The position numbers and the translations under genes are program-made. From assembly GCA_903970165.1 (NCBI GenBank), contig CAJCHZ010000019.1, positions 17,019-81,018 of the forward strand: a stretch of DNA of 64,000 bases. Direction: 5' to 3'. Origin of the DNA: Betaproteobacteria bacterium. GTDB taxonomy: Bacteria; Acidobacteriota; Terriglobia; Acidiferrales; UBA7541. The notes under the pieces were generated by a model that saw nothing but the letters and a program-made list of their open reading frames with translations, was not told where the DNA came from and made no database searches. Of this stretch, positions 18,508 through 27,676 are shown one piece after another. Position 1 is the first letter of the stretch, and each line of letters opens with the position of its first letter.

Positions 18508-19890
18508 ATGTCGCAAACACCTTCCCCAGCAAAAAACTATGGCCTTCGGCGCGAGATCCTGTCGCCGATGGAAACCCTCGCGCAATCCGTTTCCACCATT
18601 GCTCCCACCACAACCCCGGTTGCCACCATCCCGCTGGTCTGCGCCCTCGCCGGCAACGGCACCTGGCTCGCCTACGTTCTCGCGACCGCCGCCATTCTTC
18701 TGGTAGCCCTCTGCATCAGCAAATTCGCGCGTTACTCCTCCTCTCCTGGTTCCCTCTACACCTACGCTTCCATGATTCTTCCGCCCTCTCTTGGCGCTAC
18801 GGCCGCATGGAGCCTTCTACTCGCCTACATCGCCACGGGCTCAAGCGTGATCGGAGGCTTCTACCACTTTGCAAACCTACTGCTTCGCGATGCCACCGGC
18901 CACGGCACTTCTGCCGCATTCCTCGCGATTCTCGTGACGGCTATCTCCATTTGGATCGCCTGGCGCGACGTGCAAGTCTCCGCACGCCTCATGCTTTGGA
19001 TCGAAGCTGTCTCCGTCTCTTTCATCCTGATTGTCATCGCCCTTGTCCTTCTTCGCCACGGCAGGCATGCGGACTGGCCACAATTCCATTTACAAGGCAT
19101 GAGCGGCAGCGGCCTGCGTTTGGGCCTCGTGCTGGCGCTCTTCAGCTTTGTCGGATTCGAGAGCGCCACCACACTGGGCTCAGAAGCCCGCAACCCTCTC
19201 AGAACTATCCCTCGCGCCGTCATTCAAAGCGCCCTTCTTTCCGGAGCGATGTTCATCACCTGCGCGTACACGGAAGTCTTCGGACTTCGCCTCGCTGGCC
19301 AGGATCTGGGCACAAGCCTGGCCCCTATGCGCGTCCTGGCGCAAATCGGCGGCCTTCCCCTCCTTGGTCTGCTGATTGATATCGGCGCACTCATCAGCAT
19401 GTTTGCCGCAACTCTCGGCTGCATCACCGCCGCAGCCCGCGTCCTCCTTCTCATGTCCCACGGCGGCCTGGCACACGCTTCGCTGCGCAAAACGCATGAC
19501 CGAAATGAAACGCCTGGCCTTGCTATCGTCGTGACGGGAACCGCCGCTGTGCTTCCTGTCGCGATTCTGGCAGCCCGCGGCGCCAGCGGGCTCGATGTGT
19601 TCGGCTGGCTGGGCTCGCTCGCCACGTACGGCTTTATCGTCACCTACGCCCTCGTGAGTATCGCTCTCCCAAGATATCTCCGCGCCCACAACGCCTATCG
19701 TCCCGGCGCGCAAATCATTCCTTGGCTGGCAGGCTGCGCCATGCTCCTGGCTCTCGCTGGAAATCTCTACCCAGTTCCGGAAGGCCCCTACGGAAAGCTT
19801 CCGTTTATCTACCTTGCTTATCTTGCCGCTGGCCTCCTCTGGTTCTTTTTCCGTGTTCGCAATCGCAAACCAGCGCTGGCCGATAGCTGA
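18508..19890 (+). CDS. APC-family amino acid permease
   Basis: 460 residues from ATG 18508 (the frame continues upstream to a TTG at 18418, but the cytoplasmic N-terminus fits the ATG better). About 12 hydrophobic helices are present. The first contains LAQSVSTIAPTTTPVATIPLV, and FSFVGFESATTLGSEARNP is the classic APC helix-6 region, followed by IPRAVIQS. The substrate cannot be told from sequence; amino acids or polyamines are usual. It stands 160 bp after the GH53 pair with no clear link to galactan use. Confidence 0.88.
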   Translation: MSQTPSPAKNYGLRREILSPMETLAQSVSTIAPTTTPVATIPLVCALAGNGTWLAYVLATAAILLVALCISKFARYSSSPGSLYTYASMILPPSLGATAAWSLLLAYIATGSSVIGGFYHFANLLLRDATGHGTSAAFLAILVTAISIWIAWRDVQVSARLMLWIEAVSVSFILIVIALVLLRHGRHADWPQFHLQGMSGSGLRLGLVLALFSFVGFESATTLGSEARNPLRTIPRAVIQSALLSGAMFITCAYTEVFGLRLAGQDLGTSLAPMRVLAQIGGLPLLGLLIDIGALISMFAATLGCITAAARVLLLMSHGGLAHASLRKTHDRNETPGLAIVVTGTAAVLPVAILAARGASGLDVFGWLGSLATYGFIVTYALVSIALPRYLRAHNAYRPGAQIIPWLAGCAMLLALAGNLYPVPEGPYGKLPFIYLAYLAAGLLWFFFRVRNRKPALADS

Positions 19891-20124
19891 CTCGCTCCGC
19901 TCGGTCCGTTTTCCACAGCCCTCTCGAAATTTAAAAAATCAATTCAGGCCAATCGAAAATTGCGTTTCGATTCTGCGCCCAATTGAAATAGTTTCCTCAA
20001 AATCTATTACTGCACGGGGTATGGCCAGGCGCTGAGGAACGAAACCTATTCGCAAATCCTGCTTGGTCTGCCTTCATCGGACTGCACCTCTGGGGTGTTC
20101 ACGGAAAGTGGGAGGCGTTACGGG

Positions 20125-23100
20125 ATGACTAAGACATCTGCCAGATTTTCTTTTTTTGTTGTCGTTTTTTGTTGTTGTGCGGCTCTCTTTTTTCCGCTGA
20201 GTGCGTTTCCTCAGCAAACTCTCGGCGGCATCACCGGCGTCGTAACCGATGCCTCCGGCGGCGCCATCGCCGACACCGAAGTCACTGTCGTCTCGGAAGC
20301 AACGACGCTCACCCGTACGCAAAAAACCAGTAGCACCGGCAGCTACGATTTCGTGAATCTTCCCATCGGTCCCTACACGCTCACCTTCTCGCATAACGGT
20401 TTTGAAACGCAGAAAGTCCCGAGCATCGTCGTGCAGGCCGATCGCACCGCCACCGTCAACACCGTTCTAAAGGTCGGCCAGGTCGGCACTACGGTCACGG
20501 TCGAAGCCAGCCCGCTGATGAACGCCGTTGACACCACCAACGGATACATCCTCGAAAAAAATCAAATCGAAAGCATACCTCTACCGACCGGCAGCTTTAC
20601 CGGCCTCGCCATTCTTTCTCCCGGCGTCAACGCGGAACTCTCCGGCGGCACCGGCGTCAATCAAGGCCTCGGCAATCAGCCCATCTGGGCCAACGGCCAG
20701 CGCGACACCAGCAACACCTTTCTCCTGAACGGCGTTGACGCCAGCAATCTTTTCAACGGGAAAAGCACCAGCTCGGTCGCCTCCGCACGCGTCGTCAATA
20801 ACACCGGTATCGGCGGCGCCGCCAGCATTTCCAGCACCACCGCCGAACCCATTCAAAGCACCGCTTCACCCTACCTCGCCATTGGCCAGGCGCTTCCCAC
20901 TCCCGCGCCGGAAACGATTGAAGAGTTTCGCGTCAACACCTCGATGTACGACGCGCAGCAAGGCTCAACCAGTGGCGCGCACATTGATATGAGCACCGCA
21001 TCGGGTACCAACAATCTCCACGGCTCCGCTTACCTTCATCGCGGCACGAACGACCTGAACGCCGCTCCTTTCTTCTACAATGAAGACCCCAACATTCCCG
21101 CCAGCGACAAAGTCCCAGGTCTCCACCGTTACACCGCAGGCGCGACGGTCGGCGGTCCCATCCTCAAAAACAAGCTTTTCGGTTTCATCTCCTACCAGCA
21201 CATCGAAGATTCCGACGCCGAGATCGGCAGTTCTCGCGTGTCCGTTCCCCCGGGCCTCACCAACGACCGCAGTGCCGCCGCCCTGGCCGCGCTCGTGAAC
21301 GGCACTACCTCCGCGGACTGCCCGGCGCTTCCTTGCAACTTTCCTGATTCCGCGCCAATCAATGCGGTTGTCGGCACGGCCACCGGAGACATCAGCCCCA
21401 TTGCCTACGGCTTGCTGAACTACAAGCTACCCAACGGCCAGTATCTGATTCCGTCGGCCAACAGCTTCGTTCCCACCATCACTTTCCCGGAAAACACGTT
21501 CACCACAGGCACCGCCTACTTCCTCTCCCATCAAGCGGTCGCTAATCTCGACTGGATCGCCACCTCCAAAGACACCGTGGCCCTCAAGTATTACTATCAG
21601 CACGATCCCAGCATCGCGCCCTACGCCTATTCCGGTTCACCCGGTTTCAGCCAGCATCTCGACGCCGGCAGCCAGGTCGCGAGCATCACCAACACCCAAT
21701 CCATCAAGCCCAATCTCAGCATTGTCGAAACCTTCGGCTTCATTCGCGAGAAGGTCTACAGCACCATGTCGCAGCCCTTTACTCCACAGGCTTTCGGCGC
21801 CTATGTCCAGCAGCTCACCGGCGCGTCCCTGTCGGACTCTACCATCAACACTTTTGGCTCAAATTACTTCCCCGGCATCTCCATCGTCGACGACTATGGC
21901 AACGACGCTCCTTACAACCAGAATTTCGTCTTCAACGCCGCCACCAATATCGGCAGCGGCGCCGCTTCCCAAGGCGCATTCACTGGCGTATTCCAAAACC
22001 GCTTCATGCCCTCCGCCAATGCCATCTGGACTCTGGGCAAGCACACCATCACCTTCGGCGGCACCTACGCTTACACCCAGCTCAACGCCCGTGACGAACG
22101 CACCGACAAGGGCACCATCGGTTTCGACGATTTCTCCCAGTTTCTCCAGGGCTTGGTCACTTCCTACACTCCCAACGGCTTCATCACTACCGCTTTCCTC
22201 CAGGGCGATGCCAACCGCTATTACCGCTCCAACGACACCGGCCTCTACCTTCAGGACAAGTATCAGATCTGGTCCAACCTTAGCCTCACTGCCGGCCTTC
22301 GCTTCGATGATCACGGTGGTCTGACCGAAAAAAATGGCCGCCTCTATAATTTTGACCCCTCGCTCTACGATTACAACGAGGCCACCGACACCATCGTCAA
22401 CTCCGGCTTTCTCATCGCCGGCAACAACAAGGACTTTCCGAGCAAGGGCGTTAGCGATTCGACGCTCACGGGCAGGCAGTGGGGCTTGGCTCCGCGTCTC
22501 GGCGTCGCCTGGAGTCCCAAGAAGTTCAACAACAAGATTGTCGTCCGCGCCGGTTGGGGCATGTACTACGATCGCGGCGAACTCTTCACCTACCTCTCAC
22601 CAGGCTTTGCCGCGGGCGTGATCGCGGGCGGACCCTTCGGTGTCAACCAGGCTCCCCCGTTCGTCAATTCCCAGGTTTGCAGCTCCCTCGGCACTCCTTA
22701 TATGGGCTTCATCCCGACCTGCGATCAGACCCAAGTGGGTCCTGGCACCAGCGGAACCGGCGGCTCGTTTTCGAATCCCTGGGGTAATACGCTGCAACCT
22801 CCGCCCACCGGCAATCCCGCCACTATCGTCCTTCCCAACGCCGCGGCCATTGAAAACGGTGCGCAGCTTTTCTCTTTCGCCGATTACAACCGCGCCAACA
22901 AACTTCCTTATTCTCTTAACCAGACCCTCGATATCCAATGGCAGCCGCGAAAAGACCTGGCCATCACCATCGGCTATGTCGGCAATCTCGGCCGCCATGA
23001 GGTTATTCCCGTGCCCTTCAATCAAGCCGGCATCGCTACGCCCAGTCATCCCATTCACGGGCAGAGCTACAGCTACGGCTACACCGTTCTTGGTCCGGCG

Positions 23101-24156
23101 GGATGCGATCCGGGCATGTCCGCGATGAGCTGCGCGTACAACTCAACGTGTAATCCCAACGCGAACCCGGCCGCGACCACAGGCTGCCAGCCAATCGTGC
23201 TTCCGGACGGCACGACCATGATGTCCAACTACGAAGGAGGCAACATCGACCTTCGCGTACCCTATATCGGTTACTCGTCCGAATCAGAGTCGTATACTGC
23301 CGCGGGCATCTCCGCTTATAACGCCCTGCAAGCACACGTGGAAAAGCGCCTGAGCCACGGCCTCCAGGTCGGCTTTTCCTACACCTTCTCTCATGCCACC
23401 GACGAACAGAGCGGCTTGGGCCTCTTCTACAACGGCAACAATGCCACCAACCTCCGCAGCGGTTACGGCTTGTCGGACTTCGATCGCAAGCACGTTATTA
23501 ACTTCACGTATCTCTATGAGTTGCCGAAATTCTACGAGCTTACCTCGTGGCGCGGCCGCTTCGCCGATGGCTGGGCCGTTTCCGGCCTGGCCATCATCCA
23601 GAGTGGCCAACCCTACAGCGTCATTGACTACTCTGGCGCCGTCGGCAGTCTCTTCTATGGCACCAGCGACGGCATAACCAATCCTATCGTCCCGCTGGCA
23701 CCCGGCTGCACGCCTTCCAGCGCCCTTACCGGTGCTAGCGGCACCAATCCCGGGCAGCCCGCCCTTAATCCCAATTGCTTTACTTTGCCGCTTCTAGCCC
23801 CCGGCGATCTGAATGGCGCCATCCCTCCCGGCGACACATACGAAACGAATTACACCACCGGCCAGCGCAACATCTTCCGACAGCCCTGGCAGCGTCGCAC
23901 CGATCTCTCCGCCATCAAGCTCACTCAGTTGACCGAGCGCGTTAGCGCCAGGTTCTCGTTCGATGTCTTCAACCTCTTCAACACGCCAAGCTTCGACATC
24001 CCCATAGACAACGTAGACCAAAACCTGAATTTCAACGATTTCCCAGTCTACGGCACAACCCTATATTCCTCCCCCTCGCTAAGCGGCCTCGGCATAGTCA
24101 ACAAAACCATAGGCAGCCCGAGGCAAATCCAAATGTCCCTGAAAATCATCTTCTAG
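20125..24156 (+). CDS. TonB-dependent receptor, Oar-like, with carboxypeptidase-regulatory-like N-terminal domain
   Basis: 1343 residues from ATG 20125, chosen over the GTG at 20095 because a signal peptide starts there (MTKTSARFSFFVVVFCCC, ending SAFPQQ) and GGGAGG precedes it by about ten bases. The carboxypeptidase-regulatory-like domain (GGITGVVTDASGGAIADTE) is followed by a plug and a large barrel. The plug contains GLGNQPIWANGQRDTSNTF, and the barrel ends with IQMSLKIIF. Compared with the receptor at 9515 it is about 220 residues longer, and third codon positions look more C-rich to the eye. Its cargo is unknown. The 234-bp space before it holds no recognisable site of the A/B/C type. 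Confidence 0.92.
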   Translation: MTKTSARFSFFVVVFCCCAALFFPLSAFPQQTLGGITGVVTDASGGAIADTEVTVVSEATTLTRTQKTSSTGSYDFVNLPIGPYTLTFSHNGFETQKVPSIVVQADRTATVNTVLKVGQVGTTVTVEASPLMNAVDTTNGYILEKNQIESIPLPTGSFTGLAILSPGVNAELSGGTGVNQGLGNQPIWANGQRDTSNTFLLNGVDASNLFNGKSTSSVASARVVNNTGIGGAASISSTTAEPIQSTASPYLAIGQALPTPAPETIEEFRVNTSMYDAQQGSTSGAHIDMSTASGTNNLHGSAYLHRGTNDLNAAPFFYNEDPNIPASDKVPGLHRYTAGATVGGPILKNKLFGFISYQHIEDSDAEIGSSRVSVPPGLTNDRSAAALAALVNGTTSADCPALPCNFPDSAPINAVVGTATGDISPIAYGLLNYKLPNGQYLIPSANSFVPTITFPENTFTTGTAYFLSHQAVANLDWIATSKDTVALKYYYQHDPSIAPYAYSGSPGFSQHLDAGSQVASITNTQSIKPNLSIVETFGFIREKVYSTMSQPFTPQAFGAYVQQLTGASLSDSTINTFGSNYFPGISIVDDYGNDAPYNQNFVFNAATNIGSGAASQGAFTGVFQNRFMPSANAIWTLGKHTITFGGTYAYTQLNARDERTDKGTIGFDDFSQFLQGLVTSYTPNGFITTAFLQGDANRYYRSNDTGLYLQDKYQIWSNLSLTAGLRFDDHGGLTEKNGRLYNFDPSLYDYNEATDTIVNSGFLIAGNNKDFPSKGVSDSTLTGRQWGLAPRLGVAWSPKKFNNKIVVRAGWGMYYDRGELFTYLSPGFAAGVIAGGPFGVNQAPPFVNSQVCSSLGTPYMGFIPTCDQTQVGPGTSGTGGSFSNPWGNTLQPPPTGNPATIVLPNAAAIENGAQLFSFADYNRANKLPYSLNQTLDIQWQPRKDLAITIGYVGNLGRHEVIPVPFNQAGIATPSHPIHGQSYSYGYTVLGPAGCDPGMSAMSCAYNSTCNPNANPAATTGCQPIVLPDGTTMMSNYEGGNIDLRVPYIGYSSESESYTAAGISAYNALQAHVEKRLSHGLQVGFSYTFSHATDEQSGLGLFYNGNNATNLRSGYGLSDFDRKHVINFTYLYELPKFYELTSWRGRFADGWAVSGLAIIQSGQPYSVIDYSGAVGSLFYGTSDGITNPIVPLAPGCTPSSALTGASGTNPGQPALNPNCFTLPLLAPGDLNGAIPPGDTYETNYTTGQRNIFRQPWQRRTDLSAIKLTQLTERVSARFSFDVFNLFNTPSFDIPIDNVDQNLNFNDFPVYGTTLYSSPSLSGLGIVNKTIGSPRQIQMSLKIIF

Positions 24157-24157
24157 G

Positions 24158-24180
24158 TAGTGGCCAACCTTTAGGTCGGC
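24158..24180. repeat. REP-like palindrome, copy 1
   Basis: TAGTGG followed by GCCAACCTTTAGGTCGGC (palindrome 24163-24180) starts two bases after the receptor stop. The inverse strand of 36514-36537 reads almost the same (TAGTGGC-GGACCTTTAGGTCC-GC). It may act as a weak terminator or an extragenic repeat. Confidence 0.45.
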
Positions 24181-24272
24181 GTCAGATGTCTTTTTGCGTC
24201 TTTGCGTGTTTCAGGCAGCTTTTCCCATAAACCTCGTCCTAACCCACTGAACCATAACAACTTACATATATA

Positions 24273-24301
24273 TTGACATATTTACTCTTTTGTGCTATAA
24301 G
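24273..24301 (+). promoter_or_regulatory. Consensus-like sigma70 promoter upstream of adenosine deaminase
   Basis: TTGACA (24273-24278), a 17-bp spacer and TATAAG (24296-24301) form a near-perfect vegetative promoter in an AT-rich stretch. Transcription would start near 24308, leaving a leader of about 200 nt before the GTG of the adenosine deaminase gene; the leader contains the second copy of the 64-bp repeated element. Confidence 0.6.
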
Positions 24302-24391
24302 TCTCCATGAAGTCTATCAGCAATCGCCAACGTCTTGCCTCCGGCTTCGGACCCGTCGCGCTCCTTTCTTTAAACTACGTTGTAAGTGACG

Positions 24392-24455
24392 TAAGTTATT
24401 TAGAATCAACACTTCCAAGTCACCTCGTAAGTGTTGATGCTAAAGCGTTTAGGCG
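24392..24455. repeat. 64-bp repeated element with inverted half-sites (copy 2)
   Basis: This is the second copy of the element at 13013-13076. Half-sites are TTAGAATCAACAC (24400-24412) and GTGTTGATGCTAA (24431-24443), again with starts 31 bp apart, followed by CTAAAGCGTTTAGGCG. It lies between a strong promoter (24273) and the adenosine deaminase start (24510), where a bound protein would block transcription or an RNA hairpin could form. Confidence 0.6.
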
Positions 24456-24509
24456 AAACCTAACTCCTTTAGATACAATATTTACGAAAAACCGGGGGAA
24501 GGGGTACCC

Positions 24510-25586
24510 GTGCCTCTAGACCGCGCCACTCTGGTCGCTCTCCCCAAAGTGCTACTGCACGAGCACCTCGACGGCGTCCTTCGCCCATCCACGGTCATCG
24601 ATCTTGCCAGGAGTGAACGATATTTTCAGCTTCCCACGGAGGATCCGGCCGATCTCGCGCGCTGGTTCCACCAGGGCGCAAACCAGGGCAGCCTTCTCAA
24701 GTATCTCGAGGGCTTCGCCCACACGATCGCCGTCTTGCAGACCGAAGAAGCCCTCGAACGAGTAACCTATGAGCAAGCCCAGGATCTTGCGGGTGACGGG
24801 GTCGTCTATTTTGAAACTCGCTTCGCCCCCGTCTTTCACATACAAAAAGGTTTAACCCATCAGCAGGTGGTCTCCGCGGTCCTGAAAGGCCTCGAGCGCG
24901 GCCGAAAAGACTTTGGCATCACTTCGGGCCTGATCATCTGCGCCATGCGTAACATGGACGTCTCTCTCGAAATGGCCGAGCTCGCCGTCGATTTTCGCGA
25001 GCGGGGCGTTGTAGGATTCGATCTAGCCGGCGAAGAGGGTGGCTACCCTCCCAAAAAACACGTCGACGCCTTCCATTACATCCAGCGCCAGAATTTCAAC
25101 ATTACCATTCATGCCGGCGAGGGTTTTGGCAAAGAATCGATCTGGCAGGCCATCCAATATTGTGGCGCGCATCGCATCGGCCATGGCACACGCCTGATTG
25201 ACGACATCGCTGTTGCGGAAGACGGCAAAGTGGTGAAATTGGGCGACCTGGCCCAATACGTTCTCGACAAGAGAATCCCGCTCGAAATCTGCCTTCTTAG
25301 CAACGTGCAAACCGGCGCCGCAAAGAGCCTCGCCGAGCATCCCTTCAAAGTTTTCTTTCAAGAGAAGTTCCGCGTCACGCTCAACACCGACAACCGCCTC
25401 ATGAGCGACACGTCCATGACCAAAGAATTCGAGGCCGCCCGCGACACCTTCCACCTGAACCTCGACGACTTCGAGAAGATCACCATCAACTCCATGAAAA
25501 GCGCCTTTCTTCCCTACGACAAGCGCATTGCTTTCATCTACAAAGTCATCAAGCCGGGCTACGCAAAGATTCGCGCCAGGTTGTAG
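24510..25586 (+). CDS. add: Adenosine deaminase
   Basis: 358 residues from a GTG preceded by the purine-rich GGGGGAAGGGG. Zn-dependent amidohydrolase-fold motifs are in the expected order: LLHEHLDG (first two metal His), ITIHAGEG (His and the catalytic Glu environment), CGAHRIGHGTRL, and LNTDNRLMSDT (metal Asp). The NTDNR form matches adenosine deaminases better than the NTDDP form of adenine deaminases. The enzyme converts adenosine to inosine in the cytoplasm, feeding hypoxanthine and xanthine into the adjoining degradation operon, with which it is convergent (48-bp gap). It has its own promoter. Confidence 0.88.
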   Translation: MPLDRATLVALPKVLLHEHLDGVLRPSTVIDLARSERYFQLPTEDPADLARWFHQGANQGSLLKYLEGFAHTIAVLQTEEALERVTYEQAQDLAGDGVVYFETRFAPVFHIQKGLTHQQVVSAVLKGLERGRKDFGITSGLIICAMRNMDVSLEMAELAVDFRERGVVGFDLAGEEGGYPPKKHVDAFHYIQRQNFNITIHAGEGFGKESIWQAIQYCGAHRIGHGTRLIDDIAVAEDGKVVKLGDLAQYVLDKRIPLEICLLSNVQTGAAKSLAEHPFKVFFQEKFRVTLNTDNRLMSDTSMTKEFEAARDTFHLNLDDFEKITINSMKSAFLPYDKRIAFIYKVIKPGYAKIRARL

Positions 25587-25634
25587 GCCAAAGGACAGAC
25601 TCATCAGGGGTGAGCAACTGCACAATCTCTGGCG

Positions 25635-26873
25635 TCAGGAAGCAAGCGCGGCGAGCGTTTCCGCAAGGACCAGAACTCCGCGCTCAATATCTTCCGGCGA
25701 AGAATATTCATCAGGCCTGTGGCTGTATCCATGGCGGCAGGGAATAAACAGCATTCCCGCCGGAACGATGCGAGACATAAAAAGTGAATCGTGATACGCG
25801 CGGCTCACCATTGGAATCGAAGCAAGCTGGTGTTTCGTGCAAGCCCGTGAAAGTGCCTCGGTAATCTCGGTAGCACACTGTGCCGGCGCGTCCGCGTTCA
25901 CAAGCTCCTCCTGGATCACGACTTGCCGCTTCGCTGAAATATCCTCCCGCGCCGCTTGGATCACGCGCAACACCGCATCCCGCCGCTCCAAACTCGTATC
26001 CCGCAAATCCAAAGTAAAGCGAACGCGGCTCGGAATGCTGTTCACCGCGCCCGGAAAAACATCGCAAATCCCCACCGTTGCCACAGTATCAACAGCGCCG
26101 CTAGCCTTGGCAGCAGTCTCGATTGCGAGAATCAACTCTGACGCAGCGCACAGCGCATCACGTCTTTCCGGCATGAGCATCGCGCCGGCGTGCCCGCCAG
26201 CGCCTTCCACCGCGAAACGAAAACTTGCCGGAGCGGCAATGCTAGTGACAATGCCGATAGGAACTCTGTGGCGTTCGAGCAGGGGACCTTGCTCGATATG
26301 CAATTCCACGAACGCTTTCAAGTAGCCGTGGCTAAGTTTCACTTCTTCGAGCGCACCTGCGAAACCCGCGTTGCGGCGCACTTCTTCGAGCGAAGCGCCT
26401 TCCTTGTCCACGAGTTTCCGTGCTGCGTCCGCCGGCATCGAGCCCGAAAGCAGCCGGCTGCCGAGACATCCAATTCCAAAACGCGTCGGCTCTTCCGAAG
26501 TGAAGAGCAGCAGTTCAAGCGAATGTTTCGGGCGAAATCCGCTGCGTTGCAGCGCGCGAATCGCTTCCAGCCCTCCCAGCACGCCCACGACTCCATCGTA
26601 TTTCCCGGCGTTGGGTATCGCATCGATGTGCGAGCCAGTGCCGACCGCTGGAACGTCAGGCTCCGTCCCGCTCCATCGAGCAAAGGTATTTCCCACAGGA
26701 TCGTGGCGCACTGCCAGTCCGGCTTGCTCACAGAGGCCGATAAACCATACGCGAGCTTTCCCATCGGTCGGAGAAAAAACAACGCGAGTCACCGCAGGCG
26801 GCTCGGCGTCGGAGATCAAAGCAAGTTTTTCGATTTCGTTGAATAGCCGCCCTCGATCTACTTCAAGATTCAT
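25635..26873 (-). CDS. Ureidoglycolate amidohydrolase (M20-type Zn/Mn hydrolase)
   Basis: 412 residues. The protein belongs to the M20-type amidase family: TGSHIDAIPNAGKYDGVVGVL supplies metal His and Asp, and TSEEPTRFGIG carries the catalytic Glu. These two blocks, together with SDAEPPAVTRV near the N-terminus, closely resemble plant ureidoglycolate amidohydrolase and differ from allantoate amidohydrolases such as the one at 27677-28951. The enzyme would hydrolyse ureidoglycolate to glyoxylate, CO2 and two ammonia. Its ATG overlaps the stop of the ureidoglycine aminohydrolase gene by four bases, so the last two steps are translationally coupled. The alternative annotation, N-carbamoyl-L-amino-acid hydrolase, is less likely in this context. 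Confidence 0.85.
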   Translation of the reverse strand: MNLEVDRGRLFNEIEKLALISDAEPPAVTRVVFSPTDGKARVWFIGLCEQAGLAVRHDPVGNTFARWSGTEPDVPAVGTGSHIDAIPNAGKYDGVVGVLGGLEAIRALQRSGFRPKHSLELLLFTSEEPTRFGIGCLGSRLLSGSMPADAARKLVDKEGASLEEVRRNAGFAGALEEVKLSHGYLKAFVELHIEQGPLLERHRVPIGIVTSIAAPASFRFAVEGAGGHAGAMLMPERRDALCAASELILAIETAAKASGAVDTVATVGICDVFPGAVNSIPSRVRFTLDLRDTSLERRDAVLRVIQAAREDISAKRQVVIQEELVNADAPAQCATEITEALSRACTKHQLASIPMVSRAYHDSLFMSRIVPAGMLFIPCRHGYSHRPDEYSSPEDIERGVLVLAETLAALAS

Positions 26874-27631
26874 CGCGAAGAATCCGTACCCGGCGTGGCT
26901 GAAAGCGGATAACGGTTCGCGTCCTTATATATGAGGTATTTCGCGGGGACTTTGCCAATGGCGCCAAACCATTGTGGGCACCACGGCGCCATCCAGATGA
27001 AGTCGCCGGCCGTGACGGGATACCACGAATCGCCGAGGCGATATATTCCCCCGCCTTCGAGCATGAGCAAACCGTGCTCCATGATGTGCATTTCAACCTG
27101 GCTAAGCGAGGCGCCTGGCTGGTACACCATGGAATTGACCGCGAAATCGAACTGCATCAAATCGGGAAGGAGAAGTTTTACACGCAGACTCGAATCGTCG
27201 CCGAGAGCTTGTGAGGACACCGCGTCTTCGCTCGAAACAATGGCGCTCGGAGGCTCGATGGAAGGGAGCGGCTGGTACGTTTTTTCGATAACAGTAGCAA
27301 GGCTTACGCGCGTTGCGGTGACGCGGTGAGGCAGGCCCTGCGGCAAATACGCGTAGCCGCGATCGTTCAGATCCGCTTCGCTGCCATCGGCTTCCAGCTT
27401 GAGCTCGCCGTTCAGCACGTAAATAAAGCGCTGCGCCGAAGTTTGGCCAAGTTCGCCGCCGTCTTCGAAAGCAGCGGTGTACTCCGTGAATTTCGCTCCC
27501 ATCGCCGGGCCCGTATGAACGACCGCAGTGCATCCGTTCATGCCGGGCAGAACGGTGCGGACGAAAGTGTCCGGCGTCAGAAGTACGTGATTGTCTTTTT
27601 GCGCGCTGCGCGTTTGACCAAGATTATGCAC
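26870..27631 (-). CDS. allE: (S)-ureidoglycine aminohydrolase (bicupin)
   Basis: 253 residues in two cupin halves. The C-terminal cupin has VEMHIMEHGLLMLEGGG, providing Glu-x-His-x3-His metal ligands, and APWCPQWF, providing the Gln ligand; this matches the Mn site known from plant ureidoglycine aminohydrolase. The N-terminal cupin (QRFIYVLNGEL, PQGLPHRV) lacks these ligands, as in the family. The enzyme releases ammonia from (S)-ureidoglycine to give (S)-ureidoglycolate and preserves stereochemistry. It lies between allantoate amidohydrolase (45 bp upstream) and ureidoglycolate amidohydrolase (4-bp overlap), in pathway order. Confidence 0.92.
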   Translation of the reverse strand: MHNLGQTRSAQKDNHVLLTPDTFVRTVLPGMNGCTAVVHTGPAMGAKFTEYTAAFEDGGELGQTSAQRFIYVLNGELKLEADGSEADLNDRGYAYLPQGLPHRVTATRVSLATVIEKTYQPLPSIEPPSAIVSSEDAVSSQALGDDSSLRVKLLLPDLMQFDFAVNSMVYQPGASLSQVEMHIMEHGLLMLEGGGIYRLGDSWYPVTAGDFIWMAPWCPQWFGAIGKVPAKYLIYKDANRYPLSATPGTDSSR

Positions 27632-27676
27632 GGCTCATCCTTCTCCGAGAATGTTTATACACGAGGCATCCTTTCT

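Noticed and set aside
24307..24519. 70-codon frame between the promoter at 24273 and adenosine deaminase
   Set aside because: It starts at the predicted transcript start, crosses the repeated inverted element and overlaps the add start; the protein resembles nothing and has no ribosome site.
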